Positions 51,633 through 63,518 of a stretch of DNA of 64,000 nt are shown one piece after another (position 1 is the first letter of the stretch; each line of letters begins with the position of its first letter). This DNA is from Amphiduros pacificus (taxonomy: Eukaryota; Annelida; Polychaeta; Phyllodocida; Hesionidae). The stretch spans positions 16,300,809-16,364,808 of the forward strand of contig OX439010.1 in assembly GCA_949316495.1 (NCBI GenBank), written 5' to 3'. The translations under genes were made by a program, and so were the position numbers. The notes under the pieces were generated by a model. The model was not told where the DNA came from, searched no databases, and saw nothing but the letters and a program-made list of their open reading frames with translations.

Positions 51633-52042
51633 TCCTACAGACATCCTAAAGACATCTGCATCATCTAACAAACATCTGTAGGATATCCTGAAGACATCTG
51701 CATCACCTAACAGACGTCTGTAGGATATCCTGAAGACATCTGCATCATCTAACAAACATCTGTAGGATATCCTAAAGACATCTGCATCATCTAACAGACG
51801 TCTGTAGGATATCCTAAAGACATCTGCATCATCTAACAGACATCTGTAGGATATCCTAAAGACATCTGCATCATCTAACATACGTCTGTAGGAAAACCTA
51901 AAGACATCTGCATGATCTAGTAGACGTCTGTAGGATATCCTAAAGACATCTGCATCATCCAACAGACGTCTGTAGGATATCCTTAAGTTATCTGCATCTT
52001 CTAACAGACGTCTGTATGATATCCTTAAGACATCTGCATCTT
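51633..52042. repeat. 42-bp minisatellite with palindromic core
   Basis: About ten copies of a 42 bp unit containing CAGACGTCTG and AGGATATCCT, both palindromic, plus AAGACATCTGCATCATCTAA. The period is divisible by three, giving a 14-residue repeat frame on the minus strand that is not supported as coding. Confidence 0.93.
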
Positions 52043-52489
52043 GATGCTGGAAGGGTCATCGGGAACTTATAGCTGCAACATAAAAGTTGCCAAAAGCCTG
52101 CAGTGTACTTTAAGATGATATTTGGTGATAAGACATCGGGGAAATGCTGGCAACTTTGATGTTTTAGCTAAAAGTTCCTGATGACTTGTACGATGTCTTA
52201 AAACTGCCTAATTGTGGCCGATGATCTGCCAGCGTCCTGATGGCTCCCTGGCTTATCAGCAGATTTTGTCAAATAAAGTCTCAGCGGCCAGGCATCTTTA
52301 CTGAAATCGGAGCAAATACGACTAGGGTATTATAGAGGTGCAATGGTAAAGATGGCATGAAAATTTCTTCCACAACATGAAGCACTTATTTCTTCTCTTA
52401 TTATGTCTTTATTTTAGGCTAAAATCATAAAACATCCAAGTGGAGAATAGTTTAGAGGGATGTTTATTAATTGAGCGAGTCAAAAAACT

Positions 52490-52560
52490 TTACCTTTAAA
52501 GCGCTTTGAGCAGACCTGGTCTGATATAGCGCTATATAAATCGTTATTATTATTATTACC
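52490..52560 (+). other. Retroposon-like 3' tail fragment
   Basis: AAAGCGCTTTGAG, then AGCGCTATATAAAT and (TTA)n. A GCGCTTTGAG...GCGCTATATAAA...(TTA)n tail is common at the ends of dispersed elements in many animal genomes. The rest of the element was not identified. Confidence 0.4.
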
Positions 52561-52923
52561 TTCACGGGTTTTGACATAGAGCTGCTTGGAATTCAGAAAC
52601 AATGTCTGATTCACAGGATAGGGTTTATTTAGACCAGAAGTTTAATTTATCATCTGTCTATTTCTAACCATTCAAATCAGATTCTTTATCATGAGTTTAA
52701 ACTTTGCCCACAGATATATACTGATATGGATATATATACAATGCTAAATACCTGGAATTGATGAGAACTGATGGAGAGGGTCTCAACTTACAAGATAAAA
52801 TGTGTCTGCCACCAGGTCAAAACACTTCAAATCTGGAGTAAGAAAATTGATATATTTGATTTCCTTGAGCTGGGTATGAATTTATTTGAATGTATTCACA
52901 AATACATTATGGATATGAATATC

Positions 52924-53648
52924 ATAGCAAAGTTAGGCAGACTCAATGAAGTAGGCGTGACTCAATAGAACCATGGCAAAGTTAGGCAGACTCAATGAAG
53001 TAGATGTGACTCAATAGAACCATGGCAAAGTTAGGCAGACTCAATGAAGAAGGCGTGACTCAATAGAACCATAGCAAAGTTAAGCAGACTCAATGAAGTA
53101 GGCATGACTCAATAGAACCATAGCAAAGTTAGGCAGACTCAATGAAGTAGGCATGACTCAATAGAACCATAGCAAAGTTAGGCAGACTCAATGAAATAGG
53201 CATGACTCAATAGAACCATAGCAAAGTTAGGCAGACTCAATGAAGTAGGCATGACTCAATAGAACCATAGCAAAGTTAAGCAGACTCAATGAAGAAGGCG
53301 TGACTCAATAGAACCATAGCAAAGTTAAGCAGACTCAATGAAGAAGGCGTGACTCAATAGAACCATAGCAAAGTTAGGCAGACTCAATGAAGTAGGCATG
53401 ACTCAATAGAACCATAGCAAAGTTAAGCAGACTCATTGAAGTAGGCATGACTCAATAGAACCATAGCAAAGTTAGGCAGACTCAGTGAAGTAGGCATGAC
53501 TCAATAGAACCATAGCAAAGTTAGGCAGACTCAATGAAGAAGGCGTGACTCAATAGAACCATAGCAAAGTTAGGCAGACTCAATGAAGTAGGCATGACTC
53601 AATAGAACCATAGCAAAGTTAGGCAGACTCAATGAAGTAGGCATGACT
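52924..53648. repeat. 49-bp minisatellite carrying TGACTCA in each unit
   Basis: About 14-15 copies of a 49 bp unit with AGCAAAGTTAGGCAGACTCA and GTAGGCATGACTCAATAGAA. TGACTCA is the AP-1 (bZIP) consensus and is kept in all copies I read except the truncated last one. It runs directly into a SINE fragment. Confidence 0.95.
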
Positions 53649-53790
53649 TGTCAAGTCAAGGACCTGTGGCATGAAAATTTAGTGATATATCTGCAACAAG
53701 TAATCATGAAATGACTAAAATCATGTTGAAAATAAGTAGGTCTCATCATGAAATGACTGAAATAATGTTGAAGCATGAGACAGCTGAGTA
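53649..53790. mobile_element. SINE 3' fragment
   Basis: Matches the body of the SINEs elsewhere in the window (GTCAAGGACCTGTGGCATGA, AGGTCTCATCATGAAATGAC). Head missing; part of the body is duplicated. Confidence 0.6.
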
Positions 53791-55115
53791 TCACCAACAA
53801 CAAAAACAACAACATTTTGGCTGTACCTTGCTCAGATCTTAACATTTTTGTCAATGATACAAACCATACATATGCTAATTGTTCATGAGGCCATTAGTCA
53901 CCCGTGGGAAGTACCTTAGGATCCAAAGTTAGTGTCGTCAACTTAAATCCCTCAGAATAAGTCCCTTTACTATTTTGGAGGGATGCCTATTTGTATTGCC
54001 ATGTCTTCAGGATTACAATGTAATGAATGTGACAATAATGCCGTTTGTGGTATTATTGCCTGTAACAAGAGGTGGGCAGAGTTGGGTGAGGAATATGGAA
54101 CTCACAGTCAAATCTGACACATATTTACAAAGGGAGATATGTTTTAGGTTTAACTGACTCATGTCGAGTGACCAAATGTCCGGCCAGAAAGGCAAACCTA
54201 AACCACAATAGTCTGCATAATAATCTTGGATGATTCCAATTTGCACAGTTGTTAATAAAAAACAACTCTGAGACATAATCATCATACAAACAAAATTTGT
54301 GTATTTTTGGGCAATTTACCTCTTTTGATTTAGAGAATATTTAGTCCTAAAGTGATGTTTATTTATTAGCTTCCATTTCATAGAAACATCTCTCTGACCA
54401 TATATCTATGAAATGCATGTCAATAAATGTTTTGACTTGATTGTGGTTTATCGGAATGTGACCATGCAGAACCAAGTAGAAATGTGTTCTCATCCGATTA
54501 ATGCTCTGTATATAGAGAGCATAACACTTCAAACCTAACACCGTAAGTTATGCTTACTTCAGGTAGACTGCTTATCTTATTAAAACAGGACAGCTCTACT
54601 TACTGCTTGATCGATTTTATATTTTCTAGTAGCAAATGGTTTTTAAACAAATAAATAAATAAAATAAGAATAAAAAAGGAGATACCTGTGTGGAAAGCTG
54701 ATGCTAGTCTTAAACCTAATCGATACACTAAAAAAATCTTAGCTGTATTAGATAGTACATTTGAATGGCATCAGACTGTTTGCCAGGTTCAGATCAGGAA
54801 TTATCAATTAACATTGAAACAGGTTGATTTAATATGGGACTGATTTAGAAATGAGGCACATCTCTGCAAGGTTTGAACTCGATGGAGATTAAAGATGAAA
54901 AATGTTTTTTTTGTAGACTCAAAGCTTGTGCTTTGATATAAGAGAATTATTGAATAACAACAAGTCAATAATCTTGGCTACTTAAATAGAAGCAGGAATG
55001 ATGAATATATCTTTTTGATGCAGATCAACCAAAGAATGGTCTCCAAATTTTGCACCCCTTTGTACTACAGGTGCAAATAGCATTTTGTTTATGAAATATT
55101 TTGCACCCACTGATA
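53791..55115. other. AT-rich DNA, no gene recognised
   Basis: No convincing frame or repeat. If the exon at 37914 belongs to receptor 2, this is intronic. Confidence 0.4.
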
Positions 55116-55683
55116 TTAAAGGGATTAAGCACCAATTTTGCAAAAATCGTTTAAAATTCACATATTGGTGATAAATGTATTTTCTCTTTCATGTCCATAA
55201 ACTTTTTGAAAAATGCATTCCCATTATTGTCTGTAAAATCTATTTGAACAAGACCCTATTTTATAGCCTGCTTATGGAAGCACACTTCTTTCTTGACGTC
55301 AATTTTATGTGGAGTGTTATCATAGAGGCATTGAAAAGTAAAATGATGTCATAAATGTATGACAATATACTTATGATGTCATAAATGTATGACAATATAC
55401 TTATGATGTCATGAAATGTATTGACCTCTTAATAGTGCCAGAATGACGTCAAACAGTACCACCCTACTGTGAGCCTCAATTGAGGTCAAACAAAGTTCAC
55501 GCTACACGTGTTTACCTGTCACGTACAGCTTTTAGCTTAGACAGACCTCTACTGGGAGTGCAACTCTTATGTCTTATAGCAACTTATATTATTGCTCAAT
55601 TATAATTACAATTTGACATGATGTTCATGTGTGGCTAAGCTTTCAATACACCAAATAGTAGAATTGATGCTTAATACCTTTAA
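55116..55683. mobile_element. TTAA-flanked MITE, family A, copy 3
   Basis: TTAAAGGGATTAAGCACCAA at the left and GAATTGATGCTTAATACC then TTTAA at the right. The interior is the reverse complement of the copy at 27734-28277. It has an internal duplication of about 33 bp (TCATAAATGTATGACAATAT twice). 568 bp, no coding capacity. Confidence 0.82.
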
Positions 55684-56281
55684 AATTGCACATGCACCCT
55701 GATCTGTGTTTGAAGTGACTAAAACGTGACTAATTGATCAATGTTGGCCCAAAGACCCTAAAAATAAAATTGTAGGTGCAACTGATTATTTTCTTGAAAA
55801 TACTTCTAGTCACTGGAATGAAGTTTCTTTGAATTTTGATGGCAGTGATATCATCGTGTAAGGAATTTTAATTAATTTTACAAAATCATACTAAAGCGAC
55901 TAATTTAAAGTAATTATACATTTTAAGGAATTTAAAGTAATTATAACAAATCTTAGGAAAATAAATGATTTTATCATAGTGGGGCCCTGATATGGATGAG
56001 GAGAATGTGATCCGTGACTGACAACTCTGATATGTTATGTCATGTGACAGTGTTAAATGATTTGAGATGTCAATCAGTTTGTGTAATCGGCTGCAGTTTG
56101 CCCTTCTGATTGTCAGAAGTCTGGGTCAATCATATGTTTGGACACTAAATATTGATCAATTCAATGACGATATTGACATAACCTAGAATATCAGTGTCCC
56201 GCGGGTGGAGTTAGAATTCATTGAATTAAATCTGGACCAGATGAAAAGACACCAATTAACATCAGAAAATAGGAACAAAGT

Positions 56282-56545
56282 ATGCTGTTTAGGTTTGAAT
56301 TATTTTGGTGGTTTTCACAGTTTGAATAGTTTAGAATTTGATTAGAATTTGCTGTTTAGGTTTGAATTATTTTGGTGGTTTTCACAGTTTGAATAGTTTA
56401 GAATTTGATTAGAATTTGCTGTTTAGGTTTGAATTATTTTGGTGGTTTTCACAGTTTGAATAGTTTAGAATTTGATTAGAATTTGCTGTTTAGGTTTGAA
56501 TTATTTTGGTGGTTTTCACAGTTTGAATAGTTTGGAATTTGATAT
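56282..56545. repeat. 67-bp tandem repeat, four copies
   Basis: Units of 67 bp with GCTGTTTAGGTTTGAATTAT and GGTGGTTTTCACAGTTTGAA, almost identical. It ends about 80 bp before the acceptor of the receptor-2 exon. Confidence 0.95.
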
Positions 56546-56647
56546 TTATTCAAGCATTGATGACAGTGATGTGCTATACCTAAAGGATGTGCACAAAAAT
56601 TAAATAATGCTTTTTTCTTTATAGATTTCAACAGAAGCGAAGAAACT

Positions 56648-59600
56648 ATGCAAAAGTTTCACTCAAACCTTATAAACGTTTCAAGAACAGAGAGCAGTAT
56701 GCGTATCAAACAGGAAGTAAAAACCGAGAACCATGACATTGAGAACAAACTGGAAAATGGCATCACTACGAAAACAACCAAACGGCCCACTCAAAAGATG
56801 ACCCACAGGAAAGCTAAGAAGACGTATACGTATGATATATTCTTACCGCCCTGTACTGTATGTGGAGGAGTGGCCTCAGGAACTCACTTTGGAGCCATTA
56901 CCTGTGAAGCTTGCAAGGTAAATAGCTGTAACTATCTCATGTGACGCATGCACAGTGAATAGCTGTAGCTATCTCATGTGACACATGCAAGGTAAATAGC
57001 TGTAACTATCTCATGTGAAGCATGCAAGGTAAATAGCTGTAGCTATCTCATGTGATCCATGCAAGGTGAATAGCTGTAACTATCTCATGTGAAGCATGCA
57101 AGGTAAATAGCTGTAACTATCTCATGTGACGCATGCAAGGTAAATAGCTGTAGCTATCTCATGTGATGCATGCAAGGTAAATAGCTGTAACTATCTCATG
57201 TGAAGCTTGATAGGTAAATAGCTGTAACTATCTCATGTGACGCATGCAAGGTAAATAGCTGTAGCTATCTCATGTGATCCATGCAAGGTAAATAGCTGTA
57301 ACTATCTCATGTGAAGCTTGATAGGTAAATAGCTGTAACTATCTCATGTGACGCATGCAAGGTAAATAGCTGTAACTATCTCATGTGAAGCATGCAAGGT
57401 AAATAGCTGTAACTATCTCATGTGAAGCTTGCAAGGTAAATAGCTGTAACTATCTCATGTGAAGCATGCAAGGTAAATAGCTGTAACTATCTCATGTGAA
57501 GCATGCAAGGTAAATAGCTGTAACTATCTCATGTGATGCATGCAAGGTAAATAGCTGTAACTATCTCATGTGAAGCATGCAAGGTAAATAGCTGTAGCTA
57601 TCTCATGTGAAGCATGCAAGGTAAATAGCTGTAGCTATCTCATGTGAAGCATGCAAGGTAAATAGCTGTAGCTATCTCATGTGAAGCATGCAAGGTAAAT
57701 AGCTGTAACTATCTCATGTGAAGCTTGCAAGGTGAATAGCTGTAACTATCTCGTGTGAAGCTTGCAAGGTAAATAGCTGTAACTATCTCATGTGAAGCTT
57801 GCAAGGTAAATAGCCGTAACTATCTCATGTGAAGCATGCAAGGTGAATAGCTGTAACTATCTCATGTGAAGCTTGCAAGGTAAATAGCTGTAGCTATCTC
57901 ATGTGAAGCTTGCAAGGTAAATAGCTGTAACTATCTCATGTGACGCATGCAAGGTAAATAGCTGTAGCTATCTCATGTGAAGCTTGCAAGGTAAATAGCT
58001 GTAAGATCATTAATTATGTAATTATATAATTTTGGTAAAGTGTACAGTATGCAAAAAGACCTGTTTCTATTCAAATTTCAATAGATTCAGAAATAAGGAA
58101 TTAATTTGGCATTTCTTAAAGAAAAATTAAACGTTCCAAATTTAGCATATGAAACAAAATTTGGCAGCCAAAACAACATTTAAGAAAATCCATTTAATTT
58201 TGTAATATATTTAAATGTGTTATAATTTTGAAATTCCTCAGATATTGAAAAAATCTGTTTTTATAATATATAAATTAAATTGTTTTGAGCTTTAATTCAA
58301 ATTTCTTGATTATGATAACATTATTTGTGATCATTTTCTTTTTCCAACAAGCCATTTTCCCTCTGTTCTTGAATTTAAAAATAAATTTAGTTAAAAAAGT
58401 GGGGAAACATCCCTACCTCAGAAATATAAGCAAGACACACAGGTGATATAAATATGCTGTGTGTGAGATAACAATTAAGACCGCATCTTGGGCATCATCC
58501 ACTGTTTCTTTGCAGGTATTTTTCCGCCGCTGCTTGGCTCAGAAGTATGAATACAAATGTGCCTCTCAGCAAAACTGTGATATTTTGTCGAAACGCAGGC
58601 AGAATTGCTCATTTTGTAGACTGAAAAAGTGCAAAGCTGTTGGTATGTCAAAAGATGGTGAGTTTTTGATCAGTGTTTTAGTGCTGGTGTTTCTGGTAGA
58701 CTTGTAGAAGGCGTGATTTTCCCTTTGGTCAATGTTTAACCCCTCCAACATCTGTGGTTTGGGCCAGAATACTGATAACTTGCTGTCATCTTTGGGTTTG
58801 TCATTTGTGGTTTTATATAACTATCTCAGTATGCGCAAAAATCATAATTCCACTGTGACTTAAAAGGAAAGAAGATTGCAAATGACATGTTTAGAATGGT
58901 GGAATCCTGTTCATGGCAAGCTTTAGAAATATTAATTGAAAACAATAAAAAATTTGAAACATTTGATTATGTTCTGCTGTTGTCTGTGACATTTTTTCAT
59001 TTTGTTCTGCTGGTTTAACAAATGTTCTCCTGTTTGGATATTTTAGAAAATATTCTGCTATTAAATTGTATGCTCTGCTGTAAATGACACATTTGATTAT
59101 GTTGTGCTGTAATTGACACATTAAATTATGTATTACTGTTATTGACACATTTGAGTATGTTCTGCTGTAATTGACACAGTAAATTATGTATTAGACATTT
59201 GATTATATTCTGACAAATTTGGTTAGGCTCTGCTGTAATTGACACATTTGGTTAGATTCTGCTGTAATTAACACATTTGGTTAGGTTCTGCTGTAATTAA
59301 CACATTTGGTTAGGTTCTGATTTTATTAACACATTTGGTTAGGTTCTGCGTTTATTAACACATTTGGTTAGGTTCTGCTTTAATTGACACGTTTGGTTAA
59401 GTTCTTTAATTGACACATTTGGTTAGATTCTGCTGTATTTGACACATTTGGTTAGATTCTGCTGTATTTGACACATTTGGTTAGGTTCTGCTTTAATTGA
59501 TACATTTGGTTAGGTTCTGCTTCAATTTACACATTTGGTTATGTTCTGCTGTATTTGACACATTTGGTTAGGTTCTGTTGTAATTAACACATTTGGTTAT

Positions 59601-62600
59601 GTTCTGTTGTATTTGACACATTTGGTCAGGTTTTGCTTTAATTGACACATTTGGTTTGGTTCTGCTGTATTTGACACATTTGGTTAGATTCTGCTGTAAT
59701 TGACACATTTGGTTAGGTTCTGCTTCAGTTGACACATTTGGTTAGATTCTGTTAATTGACACATTTGGTTAAGTTCTGCATTTATAGACTGAATTATATT
59801 TTGGTGTTATTGGCTTATTTAATTATCTTTTGCTGTTATTGGCACATTTGATAATGCTGTTTGTGATATATTTGATCAGGTTCTGTAGGTATTGACTCAT
59901 TTGGTTAGGTTTTTCATTTGATTAAAATTTGATTAAAATTTGTTAAAAATACACTGTTCATTTAGTTGCCTATTCTAGTCATTTTTATGACAGGGGCCAT
60001 GGTGCAGTTGGTTAGAATGCCAGCTTATTAGCACCAGTTCCTCTGTGGTGATCCAAAGGTTGTGGGTTCATGCCGAGATTGAACTCATGATACAATTTCC
60101 CATATGAGCTGAGGCCCATGCCTAAAAGGTTTACCCATTGTCCTTGTAAATCTGTAACTGGGTGGGTTGTAATGTCAAGGACCTGAGACATGACGGTTCA
60201 ATGAGGCAGCACTATATCTGCTACAGGTAGGTCTCATCACGAAATGACTGAAATAATGTTGAAAGTGATCTAAAACCCCAAACAAACAAACAAATTTATC
60301 ACAGGGTCTGTACAATCATACAGGATTGCATGTTGCTTTCATCTCAATGCCTGTTACATTTCTCCCAATTTGAATCAAGCAACTGGTGTGAGCCACTGGG
60401 GTCTGACAGTGTCTGACAGTGTCCTATAAATATACCTTAGTTTGGTCACAACATGGGGCTTCAATGTGCTTGTTTTACTGACTTGTGTGAACTTATCAGT
60501 TGGAGGCAAACATCTATTTGGTCACGCATGATTGTGAGCAAATGAGGCCACACACATCCGCGTGTCACGCAGGAGGTATATGTTTATAGAATGGCAAGGT
60601 CAAACCTTTCTCTCCACAATGATAATTCGTGACTTGGGATGCATTTTATTTGAGTGCAGCATTTTTGTCTTTTGGGCACTTGTTTAATATTTAAACCTTG
60701 ACTAAATCATTTTTACTGTTGTTAACTATTAGTTTGTCATTCTAATCAAAGAGACTAAATTTTCTAACACAAAAGTGTTTGTGTGTTAAAGGTGTTCAGA
60801 AAGGAAGATACACAGTTTCAAAGAAGACAGATTGCATCCGGCTGGCCAAAGGGGAAGATATTCAGACTCTGAGTAGCACCACCCAGGATCCAACCATAAA
60901 CAGCACTGACTCCCCTGAAAGCAGTCACCAGGGGGCTCTCCCACAAAGAAAGTGGGTCAGGTCACCAGAACAAACACAGTTCTATGATCACATCATACAG
61001 CAACTTTCTGAAGCAAGTTCCAATTGTACTATAGTCACACAAGAATTACTCGACTCCATTCCTGAAAAAGAAGCAGAGGCAAAAGTAAGTGTAGAGGTAA
61101 TCCATCCGTGAGACAGAGACAGAGGTAATAGTCAGTGTAGAGGTAATCCATCCCTGAGACAGAGACAGAAATAATAGTCAGTGTAGAGGTAATCCATCCC
61201 CGAGACAGAGACAGAGGTAATAGTCAGTGTAGAGGTAATCCATCCGTGAGACAGAGACAGAGGTAATAGTCAGTGTAGAGGTAATCCATCCCTGAGACAG
61301 AGACAGAAATAATAGTCAGTGTAGAGGTAATCCATCCCCGAGACAGAGACAGAGGTAATAGTCAGTGTAGAGGTAATCCATCCGTGAGACAGAGACAGAG
61401 ATAATAGTCAGTGTAGATGTAATCCATCCCTGAGACAGAGACAGAGGTAATAGTAAGTGTAGAGGTAATCCATCCATGAGACAGAGACAGAGGTAATAGT
61501 AAGTGTAGAGGTAATCCATCCCTGAGACAGAGACAGAGGTAATAGTAAGTGTAGAGGTAATCCATCCCCGAGACAGAGACAGAGGTAATAGTAAGTGTAG
61601 AGGTAATCCATCCCTGAGACAGAGACAGAGGTAATAGTAAGTGTAGAGGTAATCCTTCCCCGAGACAGAGACAGAGGTAATAGTAAGTGTAGAGGTAATC
61701 CATCCCCGAGACAGAGACAGAGGTAATAGTCAGTGTAGAGGTAATCCATCCGTGAGACAGAGACAGAGGTAATAGTAAGTGTAGAGGTAATCCATCCCCG
61801 AGACAGAGACAGAGGTAATAGTAAGTGTAGAGGTAATCCATCCCCGAGACAGAGACAGAGGTAATAGTCAGTGTAGAGGTAATCCATCCCTGAGACAGAG
61901 ACAGAGGTAATAGTAAGTGTAGAGGTAATCCATCCCTGAGACAGAGACAGAGGTAATAGTAAGTGTAGAGGTAATCCATCCGTGAGACAGAGACAGAGGC
62001 AAAAGTAAGTGTAGAGGTAATCCATCCCCGAGACAGAGACAGAGGTAATAGTAAGTGTAGAGGTAATCCATCCCTGAGACAGAGACAGAGGTAATAGTAA
62101 GTGTAGAGGTAATCCATCCCCGAGACAGAGACAGAGGTAATAGTAAGTGTAGAGGTAATCCATCCCTGAGACAGAGACAGAGGTAATAGTAAGTGTAGAG
62201 GTAATCCATCCGTGAGACAGAGACAGAGGCAAAAGTAAGTGTAGAGGTAATCCATCCCCGAGACAGAGACAGAGGTAATAGTAAGTGTAGAGGTAATCCA
62301 TCCCCGAGACAGAGACAGAGGTAATAGTCAGTGTAGAGGTAATCCATCCCTGAGACAGAGACAGAGGTAATAGTCAGTGTAGAGGTAATCCATCCCTGAG
62401 ACAGAGACAGAGGTAATAGTAAGTGTAGAGGTAATCCATCCCTGAGACAGAGACAGAGGCAAAAGTAAGTGTAGAGGTAATCCATCCCCGAGACAGAGAC
62501 AGAGCTAATAGTAAGTGTAGAGGTAATCCATCCCTGAGACAGAGACAGAGACAGAGGTAATAGTCAGTGTAGAGGGAACCCATCCCTGAGACAGAGACAG

Positions 62601-63283
62601 AGATAATAGTAAGTGTAGAGGTAATCCATCCCTGAGACAGAGACAGAGGCAAAAGTAAGTGTAGAGGTAATCCATCCCTGAGACAGAGACAGAGATAATA
62701 GTCAGTGTAGAGGTAATCCATCCCCGAGACAGAGACAGAGGTAATAGTCAGTGTAGAGGGAACCCATCCCTGAGACAGAGACAGAGATAATAGTCAGTGT
62801 AGAGGTAATCCATCCCCGAGACAGAGACAGAGGTAATAGTAAGTGTAGAGATAACCCATCCCTGAGACAGAGACAGAGATAATAGTCAGTGTAGAGGTAA
62901 TCCATCCCTGAGACAGAGACAGAGGTAATAGTAAGTTTAATATATTTATTTTAGCAGTATTCTTAATATTTGTTGTGTTAAAAAAATCATTTATGATAAT
63001 TAGAATTTAACATATCATTTAAGATGAAGATTTTAAGATTTGATGCATATTTTTCAGGAACGGACACAAATAGAGGATTCTGTATTTGGTCTGAAGCCCC
63101 TATCAGCTGAGGATCACAGAGATATATTCACACAGACAGGAATAGATGTCGATGGCCGATTAGAGTCAATTAATAAATGTTTGTCAAGTGGTGAAAGCTC
63201 CCTTAAGAAATTAATTCTTTTTCTGAAAGCCATACCAGGTTTTCAGATGTTTGACATAGCAGACCAGATTCAAATTTCAAAAG
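56648..63283 (+). CDS. Divergent NR1-type nuclear receptor, partial (receptor 2)
   Basis: Four exons (56648-56917, 58516-58657, 60792-61084, 63058-63283) join in phase. It is paralogous to receptor 1: every intron falls at the same place and phase, and exon 4 has the same length (226 bp). Cys 69, 72, 86, 89 form finger 1, again with P-box CEACKV; finger 2 ends CRLKKCKAVGMSKD. GVQKGRYTVSKK follows. The ligand-domain signature is FQMFDIADQIQISK, also lacking the usual LLK. Ahead of the fingers IKQE and VKTE are two sumoylation consensus sites. The remaining ligand domain and AF-2 lie off the right edge. Met 56648 is the first in this exon, but the frame is open back to the acceptor at 56624, and an upstream exon at 37914 is in phase. 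Introns 1, 2, 3 and 4 all contain tandem arrays. Confidence 0.9.
56903..58004 (+). repeat. 37-bp minisatellite copying the receptor-2 exon end and donor
   Basis: About 29 copies of a 37 bp unit reading TGTGAAGCTTGCAAG, then GTAAATAGCTGTAACTATCT, then CA. The first unit is the real exon end: its first 15 bases encode Cys-Glu-Ala-Cys-Lys of the P-box, followed by the real donor. Later units carry TGTGAAGCATGCAAG or TGTGACGCATGCAAG and keep AAGGTAAAT intact. The array thus repeats a complete exon-intron junction. Confidence 0.96.
58958..59775. repeat. Degenerate 29-bp minisatellite in receptor-2 intron 2
   Basis: About 28 diverged units near TTGACACATTTGGTTAGGTT then CTGCTGTAA. Much more variable than the arrays in introns 1 and 3, so it is either older or not being homogenised. 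Confidence 0.88.
59993..60296 (+). mobile_element. tRNA-derived SINE, copy 3 (longest)
   Basis: Head GGTGCAGTTGGTTAGAATGC, B-box remnant AGGTTGTGGGTTCATGCC, body TTCAATGAGGCAGCAC and end CTAAAACCCCAAACAAACAA. About 300 bp, in receptor-2 intron 2. Confidence 0.8.
61070..62934 (+). repeat. 46-bp minisatellite copying the receptor-2 exon-3 donor
   Basis: About 40 copies of a 46 bp unit. The first unit includes the exon end CAGAGGCAAAA and donor GTAAGTGTAGAGG, followed by TAATCCATCC and GAGACAGAGACAGAGG. Most later units read CAGAGGTAATAGTAAGTGTA or carry GTCAGTGTA. At least four (near 61999, 62229, 62459 and 62649) keep CAGAGGCAAAAGTAAGTG exactly as in the exon, spaced 230 bp (five units) apart or nearly so. 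The array begins at the splice site. Confidence 0.96.
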
Positions 63284-63518
63284 GTGGGTATTTTGTAATG
63301 TTTTTCAAGTACTTAAATCAGGTAATGAAATCAAGTATTTGTAACTGAGATAAACTGAGCTGGTCTGGTATACAGACTCATCCAAGCTTACTCTTGATTG
63401 TATGAATGTTTGAATGAAGATTTGGTCCTATTAATGTAAACAGAAGGTCTCCTCTACACATGTAGAATAAATAGCAAGTTAACCCTGTTCCCTTCAAAAC
63501 AAGCAGAAAGGAAATGCA

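Noticed and set aside
51453-51962. 169-codon minus-strand frame with 14-residue repeats
   Set aside because: The 42 bp period is divisible by three; the non-repeat part resembles nothing and no gene signals are nearby.
56903-58004. CRISPR-like or multi-exon interpretation of the 37-bp array
   Set aside because: The repeats are contiguous without unique spacers, and no acceptors occur between units, so it is neither a CRISPR array nor a set of duplicated exons.
61316-62905. Minus-strand frames of up to 297 codons
   Set aside because: Antisense reading of the 46 bp donor-seeded array; the same unit is read in all three frames in turn.
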